Shown in pieces: positions 1 through 9,952 of a stretch of 64,000 nucleotides of DNA. The notes below the pieces were generated by a model. The model saw only the letters and a program-made list of their open reading frames with translations. It did not search any database and had not been told where the DNA came from. Origin of the DNA: CAYTBN01 sp964542165 (lineage in GTDB: Bacteria > Myxococcota_A > UBA796 > UBA9615 > CAYRNR01). The stretch is from positions 1-64,000 of the forward strand of contig CAZITQ010000017.1 in the NCBI GenBank assembly GCA_964542165.1. The letters run 5' to 3'. A program made the translations under genes and the position numbers. The first letter of the stretch is position 1. Each line of letters opens with the position of its first letter.

Positions 1-36
1 CCTGGCGAGTATCGCGGCGGGCTCCGCCCGACCGCG

Positions 37-1440
37 TTACTCCACGTAGCCCAGCGCTCGCAGAGCCTCCAGCTCCTGGTACGTCAGCTTCGGCAGAGGA
101 GGAGGTGTGCCGGTCGCTGGGGGGGTGGCACGCAATCGAGAATCCAGGGCCCGGGAGAGATCGGCTGCCATGTCAGGGGCGGTGGAGACGAGATTTTTCG
201 CTTCGGCGGGATCGGTGGACAGGTCGTAGAGCTCGTGCTGTTCGTCGCTGGAGCGGATGTACTTGTGGGGCCAGCGCAGGACGGTCGTGCGTTCCCGCTG
301 GAAACGGTGTCCCCAGTCGGGGTTCTGGAGATCCTTGTCGCGGGTGTAGAGGTTCTGGGCCAGGACGAGGCCGTCCTCCGGGGCTGAAGGGAAGCGGGGA
401 GTTGTTTTTTGTGACAGTTCGATGGGCAACGCGGCGAGGATTTCGCGGAGCGTGTCCGCGGAGCCCAGGGCGTCGTCGTCCACGCTTCCCGTCGACTGGC
501 CGGGCCGCTTGAGCACCAGGGGGACGTGGAGCGCGGGCTGGTAGACGTCCTTGGAGTGCTCGAGCAGGTGGTGTTCACCGAAGTACTCTCCGTGGTCGGA
601 CGTGACCACGACCGTGGCGCCTTCGAACCGACCCTGGTCCTTCAGGGCGTCGAGGAGGGTGCCGACGGCCTCGTCGACGTGGGTGATGGCGGTGTCGAAC
701 TGGTCGATGACCTGCTGGATCTCCCGGTGGGGGAGGGGGGAAGTCCCGTCGAGGATCCGGGGGTAGAGGCTGTCGAGGAGCTTGCCCTGGTCGTCGATGG
801 CTGGTGCGTCCAGGAAACCAGGCCGGGGAGCGGTGTTGTACGGCTTGTGGGTGTCCATCAGGTTGACGAACAGAAACACCGGGTCGGTCCGATGCGACTC
901 CAGCCAGCGGATGGCGTGGGGGACGAGCTGGTCGCCGGTGGTGGCCTCGATGTAGTAGCGGTCGAAACCCTGGGAGACGCCCAGGTTGGGTCGCAACAGG
1001 GCGGCGTTGGCCACGAAACCGGCGGTGGCGAAGCCCTCGTCGCGCAGGGATTCGGCCAGGGTCAGGGTCTCGTCGGCCAGGGGGCGCTCCCGGGCCGCTC
1101 CGTCCACGAGAACGGTCTGGGCACCGTGTTGGTGGGGGTCGAGGCCGGTGAACAGGGAGGCGTGGGAAGGCAGCGTCCACGGAGAGGAGGCGAAGGCACG
1201 GCTGTAGCGAGTCGCGGTCGCCGCCAGGGCGTCGATGTGAGGGGACGTGGACCGGTGGTAGCCGTAGCAGCCCAGGTGATCCGCCCTCAGCGTGTCCGCC
1301 ACGACGACCACCACCGCCGGCGCCGGTGCCGTGGCCCGGGCTCCGGCCGCGGACGTCGGACCGTCCTTCGCGGGCGCGTCCGGCGAACAACCCCACGGGA
1401 GGAGGGCGATGACGAGCAGGGCTCGCAAGATGCGATCCAC
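37..1440 (-). CDS. sulfatase/alkaline-phosphatase superfamily lipoprotein
   Basis: A 467-residue secreted hydrolase of the sulfatase fold. It starts at GTG behind a GGAGGTG ribosome site. A short hydrophobic signal ends in LPWGC (Cys18), a weak lipobox, so lipid anchoring is plausible but not certain. The metal-binding N-terminal strand reads VVVVVADTLRADH (Asp49), and a second metal/active-site DHGEYFGEH segment follows. Where formylglycine sulfatases carry Cys or Ser in C/S-x-P-x-R, this protein has Thr89 (WTLPSH). It is therefore more likely a phosphodiesterase, phosphatase or phosphoethanolamine-transferase-like member than a true sulfatase. The C-terminus ends in LRALGYVE, shared with the next two genes. 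It is divergent from the gene at 1545. The substrate is unknown. Confidence 0.85.
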   Translation of the reverse strand: MDRILRALLVIALLPWGCSPDAPAKDGPTSAAGARATAPAPAVVVVVADTLRADHLGCYGYHRSTSPHIDALAATATRYSRAFASSPWTLPSHASLFTGLDPHQHGAQTVLVDGAARERPLADETLTLAESLRDEGFATAGFVANAALLRPNLGVSQGFDRYYIEATTGDQLVPHAIRWLESHRTDPVFLFVNLMDTHKPYNTAPRPGFLDAPAIDDQGKLLDSLYPRILDGTSPLPHREIQQVIDQFDTAITHVDEAVGTLLDALKDQGRFEGATVVVTSDHGEYFGEHHLLEHSKDVYQPALHVPLVLKRPGQSTGSVDDDALGSADTLREILAALPIELSQKTTPRFPSAPEDGLVLAQNLYTRDKDLQNPDWGHRFQRERTTVLRWPHKYIRSSDEQHELYDLSTDPAEAKNLVSTAPDMAADLSRALDSRLRATPPATGTPPPLPKLTYQELEALRALGYVE

Positions 1441-1544
1441 GGACCGGGCACCTCCGGTTGGCTCGACGGGTCGCGTTCCGCCGGCGCCAGGGTCCTATTC
1501 TCGGGTACTCTTGCGTTTCACGCCACGACGGAGGCGGAAGCGCG

Positions 1545-3143
1545 GTGAGCGAACGGTTGCTGGTGGTCGGGCTCGACGGGGTGGACTGGCGCACCCTGGG
1601 TCCGATGATCGATCGCGGGGAGGCCCCGAATCTGGCCCGCCTCTGCGACGAGGGCAGCGCGGCTCCCCTGCGGTCGGTGCTGCCCGCGGTCACCGCGGCG
1701 GCCTGGACGGCGTTCGCGACCGGCCTCGACCCCGGCGCCACCGGCGTCTTCAACTTCCGCGCGCTGGACTTCACCCGTCCCGGGGCCTACCACCCCCGCC
1801 TGGTCGACAGTCGGGATCTGCGCGGTTCCACGTGGATCGAGCGGCTGCCGCCCGATTCGGTGTCCTGCGTGGGTCTGCCCATGACCCATCCGCCGTTCCC
1901 CATCCCCGGGGTGATGCTGTCGGGCTTCCCGCGTCCACGGCTGGAGCACATGCCCCTGTGGCCCGGCAGCTGGTCGTCCAGGCTGCCCCCCTGGCCCGCG
2001 GCCGAGCCCGGGGACGCGGCGCCGCGAGGGAGCCTGGTGGAGACCTGCGAGCTGTGGGACCGCTACCACGGGGAGGTGGCCCTGTCCCTCCTGCGTCAGC
2101 GGGACGATCTGCTGACAGTGTGCGTGCTATCGGGGGTCGACCACGTGTCCCACAGGATGTGGGAGGGCGAAGACGGCGGCCCCGCCGTTGGTCGGATGGT
2201 GCGCCTGGCCGATCACCTGGTGGGACGGCTCCGCGATGCCGCGGGTCCGGACACCGACCTGGTGGTGCTCTCCGACCACGGCTTCGGCCCGGCCCCCGCG
2301 AGTCGATTCCACGCCGGTCGCTGGCTCGCGCTGCAGGGGTGGCTGAAGCTGGTGCCCGACGCCCGCGCCCGCTGGGCCGGTCGCCTGGCCCGGAGCGCCC
2401 GCTCGCGGATCCCTGAAGGGCGGTGGCGCAGCTTGCGAGACGCGGTCCCGAGCGAGCTGCGCGACCGCCTGTTCGATGCGTCCGGCGGCGTGGACCGCAT
2501 GGATCCCCACCTGACCCGGGCCTGGCCGGTGGTGGTGGCCCCCGACTTCCTCGCGATCCAGCTGCTGGATCCCGACCCCCGAGCGCGTGCGCAGCTCGCG
2601 GACGTGCTGACGGAGGCCCTGGAACGGGAAACCCTGAGACTCCCGGCGGATCTCGGAGGAGGGGAGGGCGCCCCCCGGGTCCACCGCCGCGGGGAGCTGT
2701 ACGGTGGCCGGCGCCTGGGTTCACTGCCCGAGCTGTTCGCGTCCCTGCCCCCGGGCTGGTGCTGGGGGGGAGCGACGGACGAGGGCCCCGTCGTGGATGC
2801 CGTGCCCGACGCGGACCTGCGCAAGCTACCTGGAGCGCACCGTCGGGACGGGGTGCTCCTGGCCGCGGGACCGCGCTTCCGGCGCCTCGGCCGAGCGGAC
2901 GGGCAGGCACGACCCCCGGCCCTGCTCGACGTCGCGCCGACCGTCTGTGCACTTCTCGGGATCCCCGTCAACGACGGGGCCCGCGGCCGCCGTCTCGACA
3001 CCTGGCTGCACAGCGACGCCTCCACCGGGGTGCGACCGCGTTCCGCGGTGGCGCCGGCGCCGGCCACCGCGACGCCCTCCCCGGGCGAGGAGGAGGTGGC
3101 CGATCTGACCCGACGCCTGCGGGATCTGGGGTACCTGGAATGA
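1545..3143 (+). CDS. alkaline phosphatase family protein (nucleotide pyrophosphatase/phosphodiesterase type)
   Basis: A 532-residue member of the alkaline phosphatase superfamily (type I phosphodiesterase branch). The GTG start at 1545 lies 10 bases after GGAGG. The first strand LLVVGLDGVDW supplies a metal Asp (Asp11), and AVTAAAW supplies the probable Thr nucleophile (Thr50). A later VVLSDHGFG segment gives the second metal Asp/His pair. No signal peptide is evident, so it is probably cytoplasmic or exported by another route. The tail ends LRDLGYLE, like its neighbours. It is followed 19 bases later by another superfamily member on the same strand, so the two are probably cotranscribed. The substrate cannot be read from sequence; phosphoesters of lipids or glycans are possible. 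Confidence 0.85.
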   Translation: MSERLLVVGLDGVDWRTLGPMIDRGEAPNLARLCDEGSAAPLRSVLPAVTAAAWTAFATGLDPGATGVFNFRALDFTRPGAYHPRLVDSRDLRGSTWIERLPPDSVSCVGLPMTHPPFPIPGVMLSGFPRPRLEHMPLWPGSWSSRLPPWPAAEPGDAAPRGSLVETCELWDRYHGEVALSLLRQRDDLLTVCVLSGVDHVSHRMWEGEDGGPAVGRMVRLADHLVGRLRDAAGPDTDLVVLSDHGFGPAPASRFHAGRWLALQGWLKLVPDARARWAGRLARSARSRIPEGRWRSLRDAVPSELRDRLFDASGGVDRMDPHLTRAWPVVVAPDFLAIQLLDPDPRARAQLADVLTEALERETLRLPADLGGGEGAPRVHRRGELYGGRRLGSLPELFASLPPGWCWGGATDEGPVVDAVPDADLRKLPGAHRRDGVLLAAGPRFRRLGRADGQARPPALLDVAPTVCALLGIPVNDGARGRRLDTWLHSDASTGVRPRSAVAPAPATATPSPGEEEVADLTRRLRDLGYLE

Positions 3144-3162
3144 ACCGCTCGGAGCCCACGGG

Positions 3163-4754
<1,592 letters not shown>

Positions 4755-4764
<10 letters not shown>

Positions 4765-5609
4765 AACACCGCCGACGCGTATCCCACCCAGGTCTCGCTC
4801 TCCGGTTCGGTCGCCTGACTCGAGGTGTGCTCCAGCAGGGTGCACGCGCTGCCCCCGAGCTCCTGGATGGCCACGATGGCCGCGGCCAGCGCTCCGGCAC
4901 CGCAGGCACTTTGTTTGCGCGTCGCGTGTTCCAGAACCCCCTCGGGGTCCATTTGCACCACGCTGTCCAGCAGCTCCTCGTCGTTCTTGCGCGCCCAGGC
5001 AAGACCGTCCTCGCCGCCGCCCCCCGGGGCGAAGCCGTAGTCCTCGCCGTAGTGGGTCAGGTCGCTGCTGGCGAGCACCGCGATGCGCCGGCCGTCCCGC
5101 TGGATCGCACCCCCGAGGGCCTGTCCCAGGGAGAGGGCGAAGGCGTCCGCGGGCACGGCGATCGGGACGAACTGGGCGTCCGGGAGCAGGTAGCGCAGCA
5201 GGGGGGTCTGGACCTCGATGGAGTGCTCGTACGCGTGGGCGACGTCGTTGACCTCGATGACACCGGTCTCCAGAAGCGCCTCCCGGAGCTTGTTGTCCAC
5301 GTGGAGCTCCCCCACAGGGGTGCGCCAGGCCGCGAAGTCGCAGGTGGTGGGGCGGGGCACCCTCAGGTTGTGCACGGCCCCCAGCACCACCACCGCCTCG
5401 GGCGGCATGACACTGCGGGCGAGGGCGGCGACGGTGCGCGCCGCCACGGCACCGGAGTAGGGCCACCCGGCGTGGGGGACGAGCCCACCCAGCAGCGGTG
5501 CGGGTAGGGACGGGAGGTCGGCCAGGCGCAGGTACCCCTCGATGGTGCCGCCGCACGCCCGGGGGTTGTCGGGGTACCAACCGGACGCGTACGGTTCACG
5601 GAGCCACAT
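4755..5609 (-). CDS. amrB: MEMO family protein (AmmeMemoRadiSam system protein B)
   Basis: A 284-residue protein of the MEMO1/extradiol-dioxygenase-like fold. I chose the ATG at 5609 (MWLREPYASGWYPD) because GGGAGG precedes it and the family begins this way; upstream codons are a low-complexity Thr/Arg run antisense to the neighbour's acidic tail. The metal-site residues of the family are visible: His46 (VPHAGWPYSG), His80 (GAVHN), His186 (SSDLTHYG) and Cys236 (ACGAGAL). The AMMECR1 and radical SAM partners that usually define the AmmeMemoRadiSam set are absent nearby. Its start overlaps the end of the TRAP permease by 14 bases, so it is the last gene of that operon. Biochemical function in bacteria is unknown. 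Confidence 0.88.
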
Positions 5610-7776
5610 CGGGACCTCCCTCCCTCTCCTCCGCGGAGTCGTCGTCCGCCTCCGCACCCTCCTCGGCAGAGTCGTCGTCGCCATCCGCCGAGTCGTCGTC
5701 GTCGTCATCCGCCGAGTCGTCGTCGTCGCCATCCGCCGAGTCGTCGTCGTCGTCCCCGGCCAGCATGGCCTCCAGGTCCGCGGGATCGAACAGCAGGGGT
5801 GGCGCGTCCCCGCTCCCGCCTTCCCCCGTCGCCGCTGGCTCGCCCTCGGCCCCCGCTTCCGCCTCGGCGAACAGCTCCTCCACCGACGGGCCGTCGTTGG
5901 ACTCGTCGTGGGCCCCGGTCGTCATGCCGGGCACGTACGCGATGAGCAGCACGCCCAGGGCCAGGATCCCCAGAAACGGCAGCGCCATGCGGTACACGGC
6001 GGTCAGCGCCCGCTCGAAGCGGTACGACGCCATGAACAGGTTCATGCCCACCGGCGGCGTCAGGTACCCCAGCTCCAGGTTGGCCAGGAACAGGATCCCC
6101 AGGTGGAAGGGGTCGACGCCGAAGGCCAGACCCAGGGGGATGATCAGCGGGACCACCACCACGATGGCCGAGAAGATGTCCATCAGGCAGCCGACCAGCA
6201 GCAAGAACACGTTCAGCAGCAGGATGAACAGGATCTTGGACGCCACGTGGTCGCCGACCCAGGCGGCCACGGCCATGGGCACCTCGGCGTCCACCAGGTA
6301 GTTGGTCAGCCCCTTGGCCACGCCGAGGATGATCAACACGCCGCCCAGCAGGGTCGCGCACTTGACGAACACCCGCGGCACGTCGGTCTTGAGCTTCAGG
6401 TCCCGGTGGATCACCACCTCGGTGAAGAAGGCGTACGCGGCTGTGAACGCGGCCGCCTCGAAGATGGTCATCAGGCCGGTGAAGTAGGCCGTCAGGACCA
6501 GGATCGGCAGCGCCACCTCCCACTTGGCCTCCCACAGCGCGGTGAAGGCATCCTTCACGTCCAGCGCGTCGCGGCCGGTCTTGTACTTGAGGCCGATGAT
6601 CACACCGTAGGCGACCAGCAGGCCGATGAGGAGGAGTCCGGGGACCACGCCGGCGACGTAGAGCTCGTCGATGGGAATCTTGGCGGTGGCACCGTAGAGG
6701 ATCACCGGGAGGCTGGGGGGGAAGAGCAGGCCGATGGACCCGGCGCCCGCCAGCAGTCCGATGGAGAACCGCTCAGGGTAGCCCGCCTTGAGCAGGATCG
6801 GCAGCAGCAGGCCGCCCAGCGCCAGGATGGTGACCCCGGACGCGCCGGTGAAGGTCGTGAAGAACGCGCACACCAGGATCGCCGCCGCCGCGATGCCGCC
6901 CGGCGCCCAGCCGACCCAGGTCCGGAACAGCCGCACGAGCCGCCCCGAGGCGCCCCCCTCGGCCAGCAGGTAGCCGGCCAGGGTGAACATCGGGATCGCC
7001 ACCAGCTGGGCGTCCCGGGTGATGTCGTAGGTCTCCAGCGGCACCGCCGAGATGGGCACCGGGAGGGGCTTGGCGAAGAACAACAGCATCGCCAGGCCGC
7101 CGAGGACGGCGAAGATCGGCGTGCCGAGGACCAGGGAGGCGAGCAGGACGATCGAACCGACCCAGATCAGCCAGCCCCGGTCCCCGTCAGGTATCCACCC
7201 CATGGAGGCGGCCACGGCCGAGGCGATCACGGCCACGACGATCCCGGCCCAGCCCTTCCTCCCCACGTACGAGAGCCGGACCGCGACCAGGGCGAAGCCC
7301 AGGGGCATACCCAGCTGTACGACCCAGATCGGGAGGCCACCGGCCAGGACCTCGTCCGAACCGGTCATCGCCCGCACGAACTGGATGCTGGCGTAGGCCA
7401 GCATCACGGTCACCGCCGTCGCGACGGCGCCGGTGAAGATGCTGATGCGGTCCCGGGCGCGCTCGGAGAGGGCGAGCAGGGCGCCGGTGGACAGGCCCAG
7501 GTGGCTGCCCGCGCGGGCGGCCAGCACGGCCCCCGCGAAGGCGATCCACAGGTTGAGGCTCTGGACCCACAGGGTGATGCCGGCGAGGCTCTCGCCGGCG
7601 ATCCAGCGTGCGCAGACGCCGAAGATGGTCAGCAGGACCATCGCCGACAGGACCGCGATGGTGAAGCCATTCTCGATGCTGGCCAGCGTCGCCCGGACGC
7701 CGGTCCGGGGCGTGTCGGGGGGTGAGAGGGTGCTGCTCGGATCGACCACGTCGGCTGTCCCATCCCCCCGCCTCAC
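5596..7776 (-). CDS. TRAP transporter fused membrane subunit (DctQ-DctM) with acidic tail
   Basis: A 726-residue inner-membrane protein joining both TRAP permease subunits. Residues 1 to about 200 form a DctQ-like four-helix domain (IENGFTIAVLSAMVLLTIF). About 225-660 is the DctM/large permease with many hydrophobic segments and the typical GGLLLPILLKAGY and PPSLPVILYG stretches. The last roughly 105 residues are hydrophilic and end in repeated DDDDSAD units, which is not part of the family. TRAP transporters use ion gradients to import substrates delivered by a DctP-type protein, encoded upstream in the same operon. The start codon is GTG at 7776 with no good ribosome site, so the exact N-terminus is uncertain. 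The substrate is unknown. Confidence 0.9.
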   Translation of the reverse strand: MRRGDGTADVVDPSSTLSPPDTPRTGVRATLASIENGFTIAVLSAMVLLTIFGVCARWIAGESLAGITLWVQSLNLWIAFAGAVLAARAGSHLGLSTGALLALSERARDRISIFTGAVATAVTVMLAYASIQFVRAMTGSDEVLAGGLPIWVVQLGMPLGFALVAVRLSYVGRKGWAGIVVAVIASAVAASMGWIPDGDRGWLIWVGSIVLLASLVLGTPIFAVLGGLAMLLFFAKPLPVPISAVPLETYDITRDAQLVAIPMFTLAGYLLAEGGASGRLVRLFRTWVGWAPGGIAAAAILVCAFFTTFTGASGVTILALGGLLLPILLKAGYPERFSIGLLAGAGSIGLLFPPSLPVILYGATAKIPIDELYVAGVVPGLLLIGLLVAYGVIIGLKYKTGRDALDVKDAFTALWEAKWEVALPILVLTAYFTGLMTIFEAAAFTAAYAFFTEVVIHRDLKLKTDVPRVFVKCATLLGGVLIILGVAKGLTNYLVDAEVPMAVAAWVGDHVASKILFILLLNVFLLLVGCLMDIFSAIVVVVPLIIPLGLAFGVDPFHLGILFLANLELGYLTPPVGMNLFMASYRFERALTAVYRMALPFLGILALGVLLIAYVPGMTTGAHDESNDGPSVEELFAEAEAGAEGEPAATGEGGSGDAPPLLFDPADLEAMLAGDDDDDSADGDDDDSADDDDDDSADGDDDSAEEGAEADDDSAEEREGGPDVAP

Positions 7777-7831
7777 CGCGGGGAGGACCTAGGATAGCGG
7801 ACTTCGCGGGCAAGTGACGTCTTCCGCTTCG

Positions 7832-7857
7832 CCTGCCCGCGGTGCCCGCGGGACAGG
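7832..7857 (-). promoter_or_regulatory. intercistronic stem-loop between dctP and the permease gene
   Basis: CCTG-CCCGCGG pairs with CCGCGGG-A-CAGG around a three-base loop, giving 11 base pairs with one bulged A. It lies 13 bases after the dctP stop on the minus strand and has no U-run. A role in mRNA stability or partial termination, keeping binding protein more abundant than permease, is inference from other transporter operons. Confidence 0.45.
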
Positions 7858-7870
7858 GGGGGCGGGGGAG

Positions 7871-8908
7871 TCAGGGGTTCGCGGCGCGGTGATCCCGCAC
7901 GTGGCCCTGGACCTGATCGAAGATGTCGGCGGGGACCATCTCCTCGCGGATCTTGGGGTACAGGGCCTCCATCTTGCGGCGCCACAGGTCGCGGGTGGCG
8001 TCGTCGATCTCGACCACGTTCAGCCCGTACTTCTGCATCACCTCGATGGCCTTGCGGTCCTGGCGCCGGATCTCCCCCTTGAGCTCCTCGCCGATCTCCT
8101 TGGCCGCCACCATGAAGGGCTCGTGGTACTGGGCCGGCACGCGGTCCCAGACGTCCTTGCTGATCACGGTGGCCCCCACCAGCGGGGCCCAGCCCATCTC
8201 CAGCATGTTGGGGGCCAGGGCGAACCACTGGGTCGACAGGGCGTACAGCGGGGTGTTGGGGAATCCGTCGATCAGCCCGCTCTGCAGGGAAGGCATGATG
8301 TCCGTCGACTGGATCACCACCGGCTTGAACCCGGCCTGTCGGAAGCCCTCCACGGCCGCGTCGTCGCCCTCCCAGCAGAAGACCTTGATCCGGGAGGCGT
8401 CTTCCGGGGTCCGCATGGGCTCCTTGGTGAAGAAGTGGGCCCAGCCCGCGTCGCCCCAGTTGAGGACCACGTACCCCTCGTTCGCCAGGCGCTCCTCGAA
8501 TACCGGCGTCATCTGTTCCATCACGTAGTCCAGCTCGTCGTAGTTCTCGATCAGCAGGGGCATGCTGGTCACCTGAGGGGCCGGATCGATGTCCAGCAGG
8601 CCCAGGTTGGACAGGGCCGAGGCGTGGATCTGGCCGATGCGCATCTTGCGCACCATGGTGCCCTCGTTGCCCGCCACACCGCCGGCATAGATCTTGAGCT
8701 GGACATCCCCCCCGGAGATCTCCTCCCACTTGTCCCCCATCTGGCGCAGGCCCTTGTACCAGGTGGTCCCCTCCGGAGCGAGGGTGGCCAGCTTGATCAC
8801 CAGGGTGTCCCCGGCGTGGGCGGGGGCGGTCCACGAGAGGGCGAGGACGGCCAGCAGGGCCATCGGGAACCAGGAACGGAGGGAATTGCCGCGATGGGTC
8901 GTCGTCAT
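7871..8908 (-). CDS. TRAP transporter substrate-binding protein, DctP family
   Basis: A 345-residue periplasmic binding protein. A Sec signal (basic start, hydrophobic core, cleavage after AHA at about residue 32) precedes DTLVIKLATLAPEGTTW, a typical DctP beginning. The MRIGQIHASALSNLGL and INTPLYAL-like segments fit the family, whose members bind carboxylates or related small molecules. It follows the TatT-like lipoprotein by 7 bases and precedes the fused permease by 94 bases, where a GC-rich stem-loop lies. Pairing with a TatT homologue suggests a ligand delivered by or shared with the TPR lipoprotein, as described for the treponemal TatP/TatT pair. Confidence 0.92.
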   Translation of the reverse strand: MTTTHRGNSLRSWFPMALLAVLALSWTAPAHAGDTLVIKLATLAPEGTTWYKGLRQMGDKWEEISGGDVQLKIYAGGVAGNEGTMVRKMRIGQIHASALSNLGLLDIDPAPQVTSMPLLIENYDELDYVMEQMTPVFEERLANEGYVVLNWGDAGWAHFFTKEPMRTPEDASRIKVFCWEGDDAAVEGFRQAGFKPVVIQSTDIMPSLQSGLIDGFPNTPLYALSTQWFALAPNMLEMGWAPLVGATVISKDVWDRVPAQYHEPFMVAAKEIGEELKGEIRRQDRKAIEVMQKYGLNVVEIDDATRDLWRRKMEALYPKIREEMVPADIFDQVQGHVRDHRAANP

Positions 8909-8915
8909 CGGTCGT

Positions 8916-9854
8916 CTACTCCAGGAACAGGTCGTCCAGGTGGTCCAGCAGGAACCGGGCCTTCAGCTGGGCGTAGGTGTTGGCCATCCGGTCGTTGGGG
9001 CTGGCGTCCAGGTCCACGGCCAGCGCCTGGCCCAGCAGGGACTCGAATCGCTCCCGGTCCTGGGCCTTGATGCAGATGGAGGTGGCGAGGGAGACGTAGG
9101 GGGAGGCCTTGAGGCCACCGGAGAGCTCCACGGCCTTGGCGAAGTGTTCCTCGGCGCGCTGGACGCCCCCCGGCATGGGCAGGCTGGGCTCCAGGCTGAT
9201 CAGCGCCTCGTGGATCGCGCCGCGGTCCCAGTCGGGATCCAGCTCCAGCGCCCGGTGCAGGCAGGCCGCCGCCAGCGGCAGCTCGCCGATGAGCTCGGGA
9301 TCCTCGCGGGCGTTGGAGATGGCCATCAACCATGACGCTCCCAGCCAGTACAGCAAAGGGACGTCCTCGATCGTCGTGTCATTCAACGTGGCCGCGGTGT
9401 CCGCCCGGATCCCCTCGGCGAAGCCCGGGTGGCCCAGCTCGATGCCCTCCATCGCGTAGCCGTTGGCCCGCAGGAACATCTTCCCAGCCCGTGCGTTGCC
9501 GGCGAAGTAGGCATCGTAGTCGTCGTACTTGGCCTGGTCCGCCGGGAACTGGATGAAGACCACCGCGTACTGGGTGAATCCCGACGCGAGGGCCTGGCGC
9601 ACGCCCACGTGGTCCGGGGCCTGGTCCGCGAGGATCTCCATCAGCTTGAGCGCGAACGGCACCGCGTCGCCGACGAACTCCGGGTCCTCGTCCGAGCCGA
9701 TGGCCCCGCCCGTGGTCGACGACAGGCTGTCCGCCAGGGCGTTGACGGCCATCTTCTTGACCGAGCATCCGGAGGTCGCCAGGCCGATCAGCAGGACGGC
9801 GGTGGCGGCGAACAGGGGGTACACGCGCGTGCGGGCCGTGGACGTGCTTCGCAT
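8916..9854 (-). CDS. TRAP transporter TatT-like component (helical-repeat lipoprotein)
   Basis: A 312-residue exported helical-repeat protein. ATG at 9854 follows GGGAGGA at good spacing; longer in-frame starts run antisense to the PKD gene. A signal with Cys30 (ATSGC) suggests a lipoprotein. The body is all-helical with TPR-like pairs (AEEHFAKAVELSGG, AACLHRALELDPDWDRGA) and the family features seen in TatT, the TRAP-associated TPR protein of Treponema. TatT is thought to form a trimer that docks the binding protein. Position directly upstream of dctP supports the call. Whether it is on the inner or outer membrane is not decided by the sequence. Confidence 0.82.
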   Translation of the reverse strand: MRSTSTARTRVYPLFAATAVLLIGLATSGCSVKKMAVNALADSLSSTTGGAIGSDEDPEFVGDAVPFALKLMEILADQAPDHVGVRQALASGFTQYAVVFIQFPADQAKYDDYDAYFAGNARAGKMFLRANGYAMEGIELGHPGFAEGIRADTAATLNDTTIEDVPLLYWLGASWLMAISNAREDPELIGELPLAAACLHRALELDPDWDRGAIHEALISLEPSLPMPGGVQRAEEHFAKAVELSGGLKASPYVSLATSICIKAQDRERFESLLGQALAVDLDASPNDRMANTYAQLKARFLLDHLDDLFLE

Positions 9855-9952
9855 GGCGACGATCCTCCCAAACCTGGGGCCCGGCCCGCCTTTGGACCAG
9901 GACGCGGGGAGGGTAGCACGCACGGGGGCGTGAGCGGGAGCGGGGAGGGCGG

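Noticed and set aside
5542..7725. A 727-codon plus-strand open frame antisense to the TRAP permease
   Set aside because: His/Gln/Asp/Gly-rich translation without domains; it mirrors the real gene because high GC removes stops from the opposite strand.
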